The notes beneath the pieces are model-generated. The model searched no databases and was not told the DNA's origin. It was given only the letters and a program-made list of their open reading frames with translations. The translations under genes were made by a program, and so were the position numbers. From TMED14 sp964475135 (lineage in GTDB: Bacteria > Bacteroidota > Bacteroidia > Flavobacteriales > Schleiferiaceae): a DNA stretch of 64,000 nt. Location: contig CAYYWL010000004.1 of the NCBI GenBank assembly GCA_964475135.1, positions 9,474 through 73,473 on the forward strand, written 5' to 3'. Shown piece by piece: positions 23,594 to 32,271 of the stretch; position 1 is the first letter of the stretch; each line of letters opens with the position of its first letter.

Positions 23594-25359
23594 ACCGAGC
23601 TCCGATTCGCGAACTGCCGGAATCGGTGGCCAACCTCGTGGCCGCTGGCGAAGTCGTACAGCGGCCCTCCTCTGTAGTTAAAGAACTCGTTGAGAACGCA
23701 TTGGATGCAGGCGCTACCGAAATTGAAGTTACGCTAAGCCAAGCTGGACGGACCCGCATTCAGGTACGCGACAACGGTCACGGGATTGATCCTGAGGATT
23801 TGCCGTTGGCTTTAGTTCGCCATGCGACGTCAAAGCTCCGAGAGCCAGACGACCTTTTCGCCCTGACCACCATGGGGTTTCGCGGAGAAGCCCTCGCGTC
23901 GATGGCCGCCGTGGGACAGCTCAAGCTTCGCTCCCGAACCGCCGACTATGAGTTGGGCATTGAACTTCGCTGTTCGGGCGGCAACCACGAGGGCAGCAGT
24001 CCTAGTCCCGGCCCTATCGGGACTACCGTGACGCTGGACAACCTTTTTTTTAACGTCCCTGCCCGACGCCAGTTTTTGAAGTCCGACACAGTTGAGTTCC
24101 GCCACGTGCTTGAAACGTTTGATGCATTGGCCCTCGCCCACCCCGAAGTACGCATGATTCTCAAGCACAACGGCAGCGACGAACGCGTCCTCGAGCCCGG
24201 AAACGTACGGCAGCGTGCGACCGCAGTGCTCGGACGGCGGAGCAACGAGCAGTTGGTCCCGGTCGAAGAACCCACCGACTTAGTGGTCGTGCATGGATTC
24301 GTACTTCGGCCCGAAGCAGCGCGCAAAACCCGCGGCGACCAGTACCTGTTTGTGAACCGCCGCACGGTGCGCAGCCCCTACATCCACCGCGCCGTACTCG
24401 AGGCTTTTGAGGGCTTGATTGCTGGCGACCAGCACCCGGCCTACGTCCTATTTCTCGAACTCGACCCCGAGCGCATCGACGTCAACGTGCACCCCGCCAA
24501 GACTGAAATCAAGTTCGACGATGAACGCGGAGTCTACGCCATGGTGCGCAGCGCCGTGCGCCGCGCCCTGGGAATCCACCAGATTGCACCCACCCTTGAC
24601 TTTGAGGTACCTGTGGGCGAGCACATTGACTGGAGCACACGCAGCAAGCCCGACGCCCCCGGGGTCTACGTCAATACGAACTTCAACCCCTTTGCCGCGG
24701 AACCTTCGCGCCCCAGCAGCTCCGGAATCCGGGCGAACTTGGACTTTTTCGCGCCGCCCACCGAGGCGGAACGCGGAATACAGCGCGAACTAGAACTCCC
24801 GAGCCACGGCTGGAACGACGAGTCGCACGAGTACACTGTCGAGCGACCAAGCACGACCGGACGCGCCCTCAATGTGGCCGGCATGTACGCCGTGGTACCT
24901 ATGGCCGAACAGCTTGTAGTGGTGCACCTTGAGCGCGCCCAGCGCCGAATCGACCTTGAGCGCTGGACCGACGGCAGCCCGCGCAACGGTCAAAACTGGC
25001 TTTTTCCGCTCGAATGGACCCCTCCGCCCGGATTTGCAGACATCTGGACCGACCGACTCGCAATTTGGGGCTTTGCTTGGGAAGTCTGCGATTCCGAATG
25101 GACGTGGACCGCTGGACCCGGATTCTGTGCCCCCGAAGCTGCCATCGACTGGCTCGAGGGACTCTCACGGATTGACTCCGAAGACGATAGCGAACTGCGC
25201 ACCTGGATCAGTCAGTGGCTCAGCGCCCATCCGAGGCGGCAACCTGACGTCCAAGACGTCATGGACCGACTTTTTGCGTGCAGCGACCCCTGGACCGACG
25301 ACCTTGGTCGTCCCACCGCCCGCTTGCTCAATGCCGACGAACTTGCCCGATTCTTTTAA
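23590..25359 (+). CDS. mutL: DNA mismatch repair protein MutL, C-terminal nuclease motifs degenerate
   Basis: The GHKL ATPase half is complete: VVKELVENALDAGATEI (motif I with Glu34), DNGHGI, TMGFRGEALASM, and the DVNVHPAK element. The C-terminal half is divergent. Where endonuclease MutL proteins have DQHAxxExxxxE, this one reads VHLERAQRRIDLE (445-457), so the Asp, His and first Glu are absent. The CPHGRP motif is reduced to DDLGRPT near the end. The protein is 589 residues, a little short for the phylum. It likely serves as a mismatch-repair matchmaker without the usual nuclease site. It is coupled to the genes on both sides. Confidence 0.95.
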   Translation: MNRAPIRELPESVANLVAAGEVVQRPSSVVKELVENALDAGATEIEVTLSQAGRTRIQVRDNGHGIDPEDLPLALVRHATSKLREPDDLFALTTMGFRGEALASMAAVGQLKLRSRTADYELGIELRCSGGNHEGSSPSPGPIGTTVTLDNLFFNVPARRQFLKSDTVEFRHVLETFDALALAHPEVRMILKHNGSDERVLEPGNVRQRATAVLGRRSNEQLVPVEEPTDLVVVHGFVLRPEAARKTRGDQYLFVNRRTVRSPYIHRAVLEAFEGLIAGDQHPAYVLFLELDPERIDVNVHPAKTEIKFDDERGVYAMVRSAVRRALGIHQIAPTLDFEVPVGEHIDWSTRSKPDAPGVYVNTNFNPFAAEPSRPSSSGIRANLDFFAPPTEAERGIQRELELPSHGWNDESHEYTVERPSTTGRALNVAGMYAVVPMAEQLVVVHLERAQRRIDLERWTDGSPRNGQNWLFPLEWTPPPGFADIWTDRLAIWGFAWEVCDSEWTWTAGPGFCAPEAAIDWLEGLSRIDSEDDSELRTWISQWLSAHPRRQPDVQDVMDRLFACSDPWTDDLGRPTARLLNADELARFF

Positions 25360-25362
25360 ACT

Positions 25363-26049
25363 ATGTACTACCGCCCCTCTGGCTTCAGCTTTCTTCCGCC
25401 GGTTGTTAAAAACCTGCTGATTATTAACGGACTCGCATTTTTTGCCACCATCGTCTTTGGGCGAATGGGAATCGATGTGATTGGACGTTTCGGGCTCTAC
25501 TTGCCCACCAGCGACCTGTTCAAGCCCTTTCAGCTCGTCACCCACCTCTTTTTGCACGATACGGGCGGGCTCGGGCACATCCTCGGCAACATGTTCGCGC
25601 TGTGGATGTTTGGAACTCCGCTCGAGAACCGCTGGGGAAGCCAACGCTTTCTGCTCTACTACTTTGTGACCGGATTTGGCGCGGCCGCCCTGCACCTCGG
25701 AGTCAACTACTGGGAATACGTTCAGGCCTTTAACCTGCACGCCGCAACGGGCAGTGGCGAAGCCCTATACTTTATGCAGTCGCTGGCGATGACGCCGACG
25801 GTCGGAGCCTCCGGCGCCGTATTTGGACTGCTCCTCGGATTTGGCATGATGTACCCCAACCAGCAGATCTACCTCTACTTTCTCTTGCCGATCAAGGCCA
25901 AGTACTTTGTGGCGATCTACGGCCTTTTCGAACTCTTCAACGGAGTCGCCAATTCAGGATCCAGCATTGCCCACTTTGCCCACGTCGGCGGAATGATTTT
26001 TGGGTTCCTTCTCATCAAACGCTGGCAGTCCAGCGGAACTCGATTCTAA
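25363..26049 (+). CDS. Rhomboid family intramembrane serine protease
   Basis: A 228-residue polytopic protein starting 3 bases after mutL. The active-site elements are present: HxxxN as HILGN (72-76), the catalytic serine in GASGAVFG (Ser150), and the catalytic histidine in AHFAHVGG (His207). About six hydrophobic segments are visible. Rhomboids cut membrane proteins near their helices; the substrate is unknown. An insertion of about 20 polar residues (around 118-140) precedes the serine helix, as in other Bacteroidota members. A second rhomboid follows directly. Confidence 0.93.
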   Translation: MYYRPSGFSFLPPVVKNLLIINGLAFFATIVFGRMGIDVIGRFGLYLPTSDLFKPFQLVTHLFLHDTGGLGHILGNMFALWMFGTPLENRWGSQRFLLYYFVTGFGAAALHLGVNYWEYVQAFNLHAATGSGEALYFMQSLAMTPTVGASGAVFGLLLGFGMMYPNQQIYLYFLLPIKAKYFVAIYGLFELFNGVANSGSSIAHFAHVGGMIFGFLLIKRWQSSGTRF

Positions 26050-26061
26050 ACTATTCCGCCC

Positions 26062-26871
26062 GTGCGCCCCGCCGACCAAATTCGCCTGTGGATCCAGCAG
26101 AGCCCCATTCACCGCCTCATCGCGGGGTTGGTGCTCGTCTTTTTGGTTCAGACCGGATTTGAACTCGCCGGATGGGCCCTCGGCTGGCCCGCCGAGCACG
26201 GAATGCTTCGCTTTTTTGCCCTTCACACCGGCGGAATCCAGCCCCTCACCCAGCCCTGGACTCTATTGACCTACGGCGCACTGCACTACGGCCTGCTCCA
26301 CCTTGTGTTCAACGCGCTGACGCTCTACTTCACCGCCTCGCTGCTCGAGACGCTGTGGCCTGCGCCGCGCATCCTTCGCCTCTTTGTGGTGGGCGTCGTG
26401 GTGGGTGCCCTCGGAGCCTGGTTCGCCGGAATCTGGCGTCCCGCCGTGGTCGTGGGCGCCTCTGCCGGAGTCTATGCCGTGTTCACCGCCGCGGCCGTGC
26501 GCATGCCCGACTTTAAGGTCCGCCTCTTTTTTATCCTAGAACTCAAGCTGTGGATCGTACTGGCCATTCTGCTGGGCATGGACGTCATTGGACTCTTCTC
26601 GCCCGACACGACCGCGAGGGCAGCGCATTTGGCCGGAGCCGCCGCCGGTTGGTTCCTCGCAAGCCGACCCCATTTGCTCGACTGGTCGTGGTCGAATGTG
26701 ACCGCGAAGCGGTTCCGCACCACGTCCACAAAGCCCCAAAGCCCGCTTAGCATAGTGCGCCCGAACGAGCCCAGCCTTGACCAGCTGCTCGACAAAATTT
26801 CGGCCAAAGGCTACGATTCACTCACCGCTCACGAACGCAAAGTCCTTGCTCGCCACAGCCAAACGAAGTAA
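26062..26871 (+). CDS. Second rhomboid family protease with a C-terminal cytoplasmic tail domain
   Basis: Begins with GTG, 12 bases after the first rhomboid. The 269-residue protein has HLVFN (80-84), GASAG with Ser134, and His189 in AAHLAGAAAG, so it should be catalytically competent. The last 55 residues form a soluble tail with LDQLLDKISAKGYDSLTAHERKVL, the DUF6576-type module often attached to Bacteroidota rhomboids. Tandem rhomboids after mutL followed by an EEP-family gene are a recurring order in the phylum as I recall it. No ATG is available near the N terminus. Confidence 0.9.
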   Translation: MRPADQIRLWIQQSPIHRLIAGLVLVFLVQTGFELAGWALGWPAEHGMLRFFALHTGGIQPLTQPWTLLTYGALHYGLLHLVFNALTLYFTASLLETLWPAPRILRLFVVGVVVGALGAWFAGIWRPAVVVGASAGVYAVFTAAAVRMPDFKVRLFFILELKLWIVLAILLGMDVIGLFSPDTTARAAHLAGAAAGWFLASRPHLLDWSWSNVTAKRFRTTSTKPQSPLSIVRPNEPSLDQLLDKISAKGYDSLTAHERKVLARHSQTK

Positions 26872-27889
26872 GTGGGGCCGCCGGTGGTGGTGGATTCCGC
26901 AGCTGCTCGCCCTTCCTGTTACGGGGCTGGCCTGGATGGGTATGGCCACGGACGTCGCGCTGCTTGCTCCGCTCAGCCTGCTGCTGCCCTATTTGGTGCT
27001 GTACCACGTGCTTTGGAGCCTGATGGCCACCGCCCACCTTCACCCTTCGGCCCTTTTGGGCGGAACCTTGCTCGCCCTCTTCTGGACTCCGATGGGCAGC
27101 TGGATGCAGGTGCGCACCCCTCCCTCGCATTCGCTGGGGCCGCATCATTCGGTGGCGTCGTGGAACGTGCACCACTGGCGCAACCGCACCTGGACCGAAG
27201 ATTCGGCGACCGTGGCCGAAATGGCGCAGTTCGCGCTTGACCTGGACGCCGAAATCCTCGCCCTTCAGGACGTTCGGGGCGGAACCGCGGCCGAAGCCTC
27301 GCTTCGCGCCGCGCTACCCTACCGCGTGGCGGCCTTTGATCTTGCCCTGTACAGCCGCTACCCCATCGTGCAGTGGGATCAAGTGGAATTTCCGGGGGAT
27401 TCCGGACGCATTGGGTTCATATGGGCCGATGTGCTGCTGCCCGAGGGCGACACGCTGCGCGTGGCCAACGTCCACCTGGTCAGCACCGACGTGGACCTGC
27501 GCGAAGCCCAGTCCGAGCAGGCCAAAGCCGGATGGTGGCAAAGCGCCAAATTGCTTTTGCGCCGCATGGTGCGCCGCGCCGAACCGCGTTCGGTTCAGGC
27601 CGAGGCCCTTGCCGCCTGGTGGGCAGAGAGCCCGCGACCCGTGGTGGTTTTGGGCGACTTCAACGACGGCCCTACGTCAGCTACGCACCGCCGCCTGCGT
27701 GGCCTTGGTCGCGACAGCTTCATTCAGTGCGGAGCCGGTTGGGGAAGCACCTACCGCGGACTTCGCCTCGTACCCCTGCGCATCGATTGGGTGTGGACCA
27801 GCGGACCCTGGACCGCCCTCGAGCACCGCGTCGTCAAGCAAACGTGGAGCGACCACAACCCCGTGCGGGTGGCCATTTCGGGCAATTAG
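26846..27889 (+). CDS. Endonuclease/exonuclease/phosphatase (EEP) family membrane protein
   Basis: Two or three N-terminal hydrophobic segments (WWWIPQLLALPVTGLAW and the following stretches) precede an EEP domain: SVASWNVHHW, LALQDVRGG (Asp in the position of the usual Glu), VLGDFNDGP, and the terminal WSDHNPV with the catalytic Asp-His. The domain probably faces the periplasm and cuts a phosphodiester of unknown substrate. The only in-frame starts are an ATG at 26777, deep in the preceding gene, and a TTG at 26846, which I prefer (347 residues, 26-base overlap). The Glu to Asp change in the metal motif is notable. Confidence 0.85.
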   Translation: MLATAKRSKWGRRWWWIPQLLALPVTGLAWMGMATDVALLAPLSLLLPYLVLYHVLWSLMATAHLHPSALLGGTLLALFWTPMGSWMQVRTPPSHSLGPHHSVASWNVHHWRNRTWTEDSATVAEMAQFALDLDAEILALQDVRGGTAAEASLRAALPYRVAAFDLALYSRYPIVQWDQVEFPGDSGRIGFIWADVLLPEGDTLRVANVHLVSTDVDLREAQSEQAKAGWWQSAKLLLRRMVRRAEPRSVQAEALAAWWAESPRPVVVLGDFNDGPTSATHRRLRGLGRDSFIQCGAGWGSTYRGLRLVPLRIDWVWTSGPWTALEHRVVKQTWSDHNPVRVAISGN

Positions 27890-27910
27890 TTGCTAGCTGC
27901 TAGTTGCTGG
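27885..27910 (+). repeat. Short repeat spanning two convergent stop codons
   Basis: TAGTTGCTAGCTGCTAGTTGC contains the stop codons of the EEP gene (27887-27889) and of the minus-strand lipoprotein gene (27900-27902). The minus-strand form GCCAGCAACTAG resembles the CCAGCAACTAG that ends the aminotransferase gene at 49977. See findings. Confidence 0.5.
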
Positions 27911-29534
27911 CTTTGCGGACCCTCCGCAAGTCCAATTCATTCATGGGGTGCGGTGGCGGACCAATCCATTCCCTGGGCCACGCCCTGAGGCTGACGTCGT
28001 AAAAGAGCGGAATAAGGGCGGCTTGGCGGTGAAGTTCCGTGTCGAGCTGGGCGGCCTGCTGAATGCGTTGGATGGGATTGGATTCCGTGCGAAACGCGTT
28101 GTAACCGTTTAACCCGCTGAATCCGCTAACGTTGGGGCCGCCCGATTCGCCGTAGAGCATGAGGTAGTTGCTCGGGTCGGGGTAGTCGGCAATCCAGCTC
28201 GCCCGGTACAGGCCGAGGCGACCCTGGGACTTGTCTTCGCGAAAGGTGGCCGACGTCAACACCTGGACTTCGACCGGCAGGCCGAGTTGGGTCCAGGAAC
28301 TTTGAAGAAATTCCGCCACATCCCGGTACGAGGCGGTGGTGCTCAGAACGAGCGCTGGGGTTCCGGGCTTGGGGCGACCGTCGGCAGTCAGCAACCCCGC
28401 TGCAGTGAGCAGTATTCGGGCGGAATCAGGTCGGTAGCTCCACGGCGTGGCCCAATCTTCGGCGGGGCGGTAGCCGGGCATGCCGGCAGGTAGGATTCCG
28501 CCGTGAGCCGGAACACCCAAGCCGTTTTTGAGGTAGCGAATGATTCCGTCGCGGTCCACCGCCCAGTTCAGGGCCCGCCGAACCCGCACGTCGGCGAGGT
28601 AGCTCGGGTTGCTGGGACCGTAGCGCACTACCAAGAATTCCGTGTTGAGAAAGGGCGCCGTGCGCTGGGTGAATTGATTGCGCCACTGGGCCTTAAGGCT
28701 GCCGTCGGAGTCGAGCCACTGGTCCTTGTAGCTGGGATCAATGCCCGTCAAAAAGTCCAGTTCACCCTGCACAAAGGCCATAAAGGCAGATTGGCGGTCG
28801 GGCGTAAACGTGATGCTCACAGCCTCGAGGTAGGGCAGTTGCTGCCCCTCGGCGTCGCGCTCGGCGTAGTTAGGGTGGCGTCTTAGGACCAGTTTTTGGC
28901 CGCGCTGCCAAGCTTTGAACTGAAATGGCCCGGACCCTACGGGGTGCTCGCTGAGTTCCGCTCCGTAGCGGGCGATCGCCTGGCGCGGAACCACCGCCGT
29001 GTAGGGCACGCTCAATTTGCTCCACAGCGCCGGATCTGGCGTCTTCAGGGCGAAGACGAGCGAATCGGGCGTCGCGGCCCACACCGAATCGAGGGTTTCG
29101 AGCAGCCATGCTCCGGGTGAGGCCGTTGCCGAGCTTTTGAGGCGCTGAAGGCTTGCGGCGACGTCGTGGGCGTCGAGGTGATGCTCTTGCCCTTCGAAGC
29201 AGGGGTCGTCGTGGGTGGTAAAGTCGGTGCGGATGCGGATTCCGCCACGAAGGCCGCCGGGCGCGCTGCCCCAAGCCTCGGCGAGTAGCCCGCGAAGCTG
29301 GCCCGTCGAGTCGGTCTCAAACAAGGTGGTGTAGAGCTGCCGGATCACCCAGTTGTGGGCCTGATCGCGGGCAAATGCGGGGTCGAGCGACGAAATTCCA
29401 CTTGCCTCGTTGTAGCGAAAGAGCAAGCCCTCAGAACTGCTTTTTTCGGACTGGCACTGCAGGGCGAGGAAGGCCACTGCGCCAGCGGCAAGCAGGCGCC
29501 CTAGGCGCGCAGAATTCCAAGCAAAACGAAGCAT
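27900..29534 (-). CDS. Peptide-type ABC transporter substrate-binding lipoprotein (SBP family 5)
   Basis: A 544-residue lipoprotein: basic N terminus, hydrophobic stretch and lipobox LALQ before Cys27. The mature part has the family 5 order: FRYNEASGISSLDPAFARD, the VVPRQAIARYGAELSEHPVGSGPF region, LVLRRHPNY, and VRRALNWAVDR. These proteins bind oligopeptides or nickel-type ligands; no permease or ATPase genes adjoin, so the partner is elsewhere. The ATG at 29534 was chosen because a -7 box lies 7 bases upstream; the open frame continues to 30224 but only as a shadow of mtaB. It ends with a repeat-derived SN stop. Confidence 0.93.
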   Translation of the reverse strand: MLRFAWNSARLGRLLAAGAVAFLALQCQSEKSSSEGLLFRYNEASGISSLDPAFARDQAHNWVIRQLYTTLFETDSTGQLRGLLAEAWGSAPGGLRGGIRIRTDFTTHDDPCFEGQEHHLDAHDVAASLQRLKSSATASPGAWLLETLDSVWAATPDSLVFALKTPDPALWSKLSVPYTAVVPRQAIARYGAELSEHPVGSGPFQFKAWQRGQKLVLRRHPNYAERDAEGQQLPYLEAVSITFTPDRQSAFMAFVQGELDFLTGIDPSYKDQWLDSDGSLKAQWRNQFTQRTAPFLNTEFLVVRYGPSNPSYLADVRVRRALNWAVDRDGIIRYLKNGLGVPAHGGILPAGMPGYRPAEDWATPWSYRPDSARILLTAAGLLTADGRPKPGTPALVLSTTASYRDVAEFLQSSWTQLGLPVEVQVLTSATFREDKSQGRLGLYRASWIADYPDPSNYLMLYGESGGPNVSGFSGLNGYNAFRTESNPIQRIQQAAQLDTELHRQAALIPLFYDVSLRAWPREWIGPPPHPMNELDLRRVRKASN

Positions 29535-29541
29535 TTCGGGC

Positions 29542-29549
29542 CAAAGATA
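29542..29549 (-). promoter_or_regulatory. -7 box (TATCTTTG) of the SBP lipoprotein gene
   Basis: Perfect TANNTTTG on the minus strand, 7 bases before the ATG at 29534. On the plus strand, TATTTTCG (29565-29572, one mismatch) stands 4 bases before mtaB, so both divergent genes look leaderless. Confidence 0.6.
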
Positions 29550-29576
29550 GCCGCGAAAATTCGCTATTTTCGCAGG

Positions 29577-30923
29577 ATGCTTCCCACCGGACTTCGCGCG
29601 TCGTTTCACACCCTTGGGTGCAAGCTCAATTTTGCCGAAACCAGCACACTGGCGCGCGATCTGTACGCGGCGGGCTTTGTGCGCACCGACTTTGGCGAGG
29701 CGGCCGATGTGGCCGTCATCAATACCTGTTCGGTAACCCAAGAAGCGGATAAGGAGACGCGCGGACTCGTGCGCCAAGCGCTCCGCGCCAACCCCGAGTG
29801 CTTTGTCGTGATTACCGGATGCTACGCCCAGCTTCGCCCGAGTGAAATCGCCGCCATGGAAGGGGTTGACCTCGTGCTTGGGGCCAAAGAAAAACCCTTT
29901 CTGCGCCAGTTTTTGAGCGACCTGCGCAAGCGGCCCGAGGCTGAAGTTCACGCGTGCGAAATCCACGACGTCGACCAGTACCACGCCGCCTACAGCATGG
30001 GCGACCGCACCCGCGCCTTCTTGAAGGTTCAGGACGGGTGCGACTACGTCTGCACGTACTGCACGATTCCGATGGCCCGCGGCGTAAGCCGTTCCGCCCC
30101 ACTCGACCAAGTGGTGACGCAGGCCCGCGAACTGGCCGCCCAAGGCGTGCTCGAGGTGGTGCTTACGGGCGTCAACGTCGGCGACTACGGCAAGGGCGAG
30201 CACGGCAGCAAGCGCCATGATCACACGTTTTTAGAACTGGTTCAGGCCCTTGACCAGGTCGACGGGCTGGACCGACTGCGGATTTCGAGCATCGAACCCA
30301 ACCTGCTTCGCGACGAAATCATCGACTTTACGGCGCAGAGCGCGCGCTGGGTTCCGCACTTTCACATTCCGCTGCAGAGCGGCAACAACGAGGTGCTGGG
30401 CTGGATGAAGCGCCGATACCGCCGCGAACTCTACGCCGAGCGCGTGGCCCGCATCATCGATCGCATGCCCGACGCCGCCATTGGGGTGGACGTGATCGTC
30501 GGCTTTCCGGGCGAAACCGAGGACCACTTTCTCGACACCTACCGGTTTTTGGAGGCGCTTCCCATCGCCTACCTGCACGTATTCACGTACTCAGAACGAC
30601 CCGGAACCGAGGCCATTCACCTCGAAGGCGTCGTACAGCAGACCGAACGAAAGGCGCGCAACCGCCGCCTGCGCCTCTTGAGCGCCATCAAACAGCGCGA
30701 ATTTTACGAGCGCCACCTGGGCACGTTGCGTCGCGTGGTTTGGGAGCATTCCGAGCGCGACGGCCGCATGCTGGGCTACACCGACAACTACGTGCGGGTT
30801 GAGGCCGACTACGATGCGTTGCTGGCCGGAACCCGCGCCTGGGTCGAACTCACCGAACTCACTCCGCGCGACACGGTGGCCACTCGGCCGGCTGCGGATC
30901 CCGCCCAAACCTCGGCCGTATGA
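29577..30923 (+). CDS. mtaB: tRNA t6A37 methylthiotransferase MtaB
   Basis: Radical SAM enzyme that converts t6A37 to ms2t6A37. The N-terminal MTTase domain has Cys15 (LGCKLN), Cys51 (NTCSVT) and Cys82 (GCYAQ) for one 4Fe-4S cluster. The radical SAM motif CDYVCTYC provides Cys155, Cys159 and Cys162. HIPLQSGNNEVL and GVDVIVGFPGET are the expected central motifs, and a C-terminal TRAM-like segment follows. NFAETS in place of the NQYES type is typical of MtaB rather than MiaB or RimO. It is the first gene of a six-gene overlapping operon and works downstream of the Sua5-type enzyme encoded at 9106. Confidence 0.95.
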   Translation: MLPTGLRASFHTLGCKLNFAETSTLARDLYAAGFVRTDFGEAADVAVINTCSVTQEADKETRGLVRQALRANPECFVVITGCYAQLRPSEIAAMEGVDLVLGAKEKPFLRQFLSDLRKRPEAEVHACEIHDVDQYHAAYSMGDRTRAFLKVQDGCDYVCTYCTIPMARGVSRSAPLDQVVTQARELAAQGVLEVVLTGVNVGDYGKGEHGSKRHDHTFLELVQALDQVDGLDRLRISSIEPNLLRDEIIDFTAQSARWVPHFHIPLQSGNNEVLGWMKRRYRRELYAERVARIIDRMPDAAIGVDVIVGFPGETEDHFLDTYRFLEALPIAYLHVFTYSERPGTEAIHLEGVVQQTERKARNRRLRLLSAIKQREFYERHLGTLRRVVWEHSERDGRMLGYTDNYVRVEADYDALLAGTRAWVELTELTPRDTVATRPAADPAQTSAV

Positions 30924-31717
30924 ACACGTTAGGGTTCACCGAAGCCGTGCGCGCCGTGGGCGACTGGATCCGCAGCGAACGCCGCGAATTCAACGCCAAC
31001 CACGTGGAGACCAAGGCACTCAACTCACTCGTGAGCTACGTCGACCAGCAGGCAGAGCAGATGCTTATCGAGCGCCTTACCTCGCTGCTTCCCGGCAGCG
31101 GAGTACTCGGCGAAGAGGGCGGCGAATCCTGGATCGACGGCGGGTTCAACTGGATCATCGACCCGCTCGACGGCACGACCAACTTCATACACGACCTGCC
31201 TCCTTATGCCGTGTCTGTGGCGCTGATGCAGGACCGCGACCTTGTCTGGGCCGCCGTCTATGAGCTCGGCCAGGGGCGCATGTTTACTGCCGAGCGCGAC
31301 CGCGGAGCCTTTTGCGACACCCGAGCCCTCGACGTGCGCCACGGTGCCCCACTGTGCGATGGCTTGGTCGCCACGGGATTCCCCTACCACGAATTTTCGC
31401 AGATGCCGCAGTACCTCGAGGCCCTGCAGGCCTGCTTCCGCGGATCGCGCGGCGTGCGTCGATTCGGCTCAGCCGCAACCGACCTCGCTTGGGTTGCCGA
31501 CGGACGCTTTCAAGCGTTTTTTGAGCACGGGCTAGCCCCCTGGGACGTCGCCGCAGGAATCCTTTTGGTGCGCGAGTCCGGTGGAATCGCTACCGACTTT
31601 TTCGGCACGGAATTGGACGACTACGACCTCGTTCGCTGCGGCAGCATCGCCGCCGGAAACCCCCAGGCCTACCGCGACCTCATACAACTCACCTCTGACG
31701 CCTTTACCCGACCATGA
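30920..31717 (+). CDS. Inositol monophosphatase family protein (SuhB-like)
   Basis: A 265-residue Mg2+-dependent phosphatase. Metal-site motifs are GEEGGE, WIIDPLDGTTNFIHDLP and the C-terminal WDVAAGILLVRESGG. Family members hydrolyse myo-inositol-1-phosphate, or in some cases other sugar phosphates or PAP; the sequence alone does not separate these. The start overlaps the mtaB stop by 4 bases (ATGA), and its own stop overlaps the rfbC start by 4, so expression is coupled. Confidence 0.93.
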   Translation: MNTLGFTEAVRAVGDWIRSERREFNANHVETKALNSLVSYVDQQAEQMLIERLTSLLPGSGVLGEEGGESWIDGGFNWIIDPLDGTTNFIHDLPPYAVSVALMQDRDLVWAAVYELGQGRMFTAERDRGAFCDTRALDVRHGAPLCDGLVATGFPYHEFSQMPQYLEALQACFRGSRGVRRFGSAATDLAWVADGRFQAFFEHGLAPWDVAAGILLVRESGGIATDFFGTELDDYDLVRCGSIAAGNPQAYRDLIQLTSDAFTRP

Positions 31718-32271
31718 CGCTGCTCGAAACCCCGATTCCAGGCCTCATCCTCATGCAACCCCGTGTGTTCGGCGACGAGCGCGGCTACTTCTTTGAGTCG
31801 CTGCGCCGCGACGTCTTGCCCGCCGACGTGCCTGAATTCGTGCAGCACAACGAGAGCATGAGCAAGCGCGGCGTGCTGCGCGGGCTGCACTTTCAGGTTC
31901 CGCCCCGTGCGCAGGGCAAACTGGTTTCAGTGGTGCGCGGATCCGTCTACGACGTGGCGGTCGACATTCGCGTCGGTTCGCCGACCTACGGCCAGCACTT
32001 TGGGCTGGTACTCGATACGGTGACCAAGCACCGCCTGTACATTCCGCCCGGTTTTGCCCACGGATTCTTGACGCTCGAGGACGACACCGTCTTTCAGTAC
32101 CTCTGCACCGACTACTACGCGCCTGAGGCCGAGGGCTGCATCAGCTACGCCGACGCCGACTTGGGCATTGACTGGGGCGGAATCTGGAATTCACCCGAGC
32201 CCTTCACCGTGAGCGCCAAAGACCAGGTTGGTCAAGCGCTTCAAACGTTTCAAAGCCCCTTCACGTGGTGA
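31714..32271 (+). CDS. rfbC: dTDP-4-dehydrorhamnose 3,5-epimerase
   Basis: A 185-residue cupin enzyme of dTDP-L-rhamnose synthesis. It shows ETPIPGLILMQPRVFGDERGYFFES, the active-site HNESMSKRGVLRGLHFQ with its histidine, KLVSVVRGSVYDVAVDIR, and IPPGFAHGFLTLED with the catalytic tyrosine region after it. No other rfb gene (A, B, D) is adjacent, which is unusual for this pathway, so they must be encoded elsewhere. It overlaps the next gene in a GTGA junction. Confidence 0.95.
   Translation: MTLLETPIPGLILMQPRVFGDERGYFFESLRRDVLPADVPEFVQHNESMSKRGVLRGLHFQVPPRAQGKLVSVVRGSVYDVAVDIRVGSPTYGQHFGLVLDTVTKHRLYIPPGFAHGFLTLEDDTVFQYLCTDYYAPEAEGCISYADADLGIDWGGIWNSPEPFTVSAKDQVGQALQTFQSPFTW

Noticed and set aside
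29535..30224. Long in-frame extension upstream of the SBP lipoprotein
   Set aside because: It is antisense to mtaB, upstream of the -7 box at 29542, and shows no signal peptide or homology; the lipoprotein signal starts at 29534.
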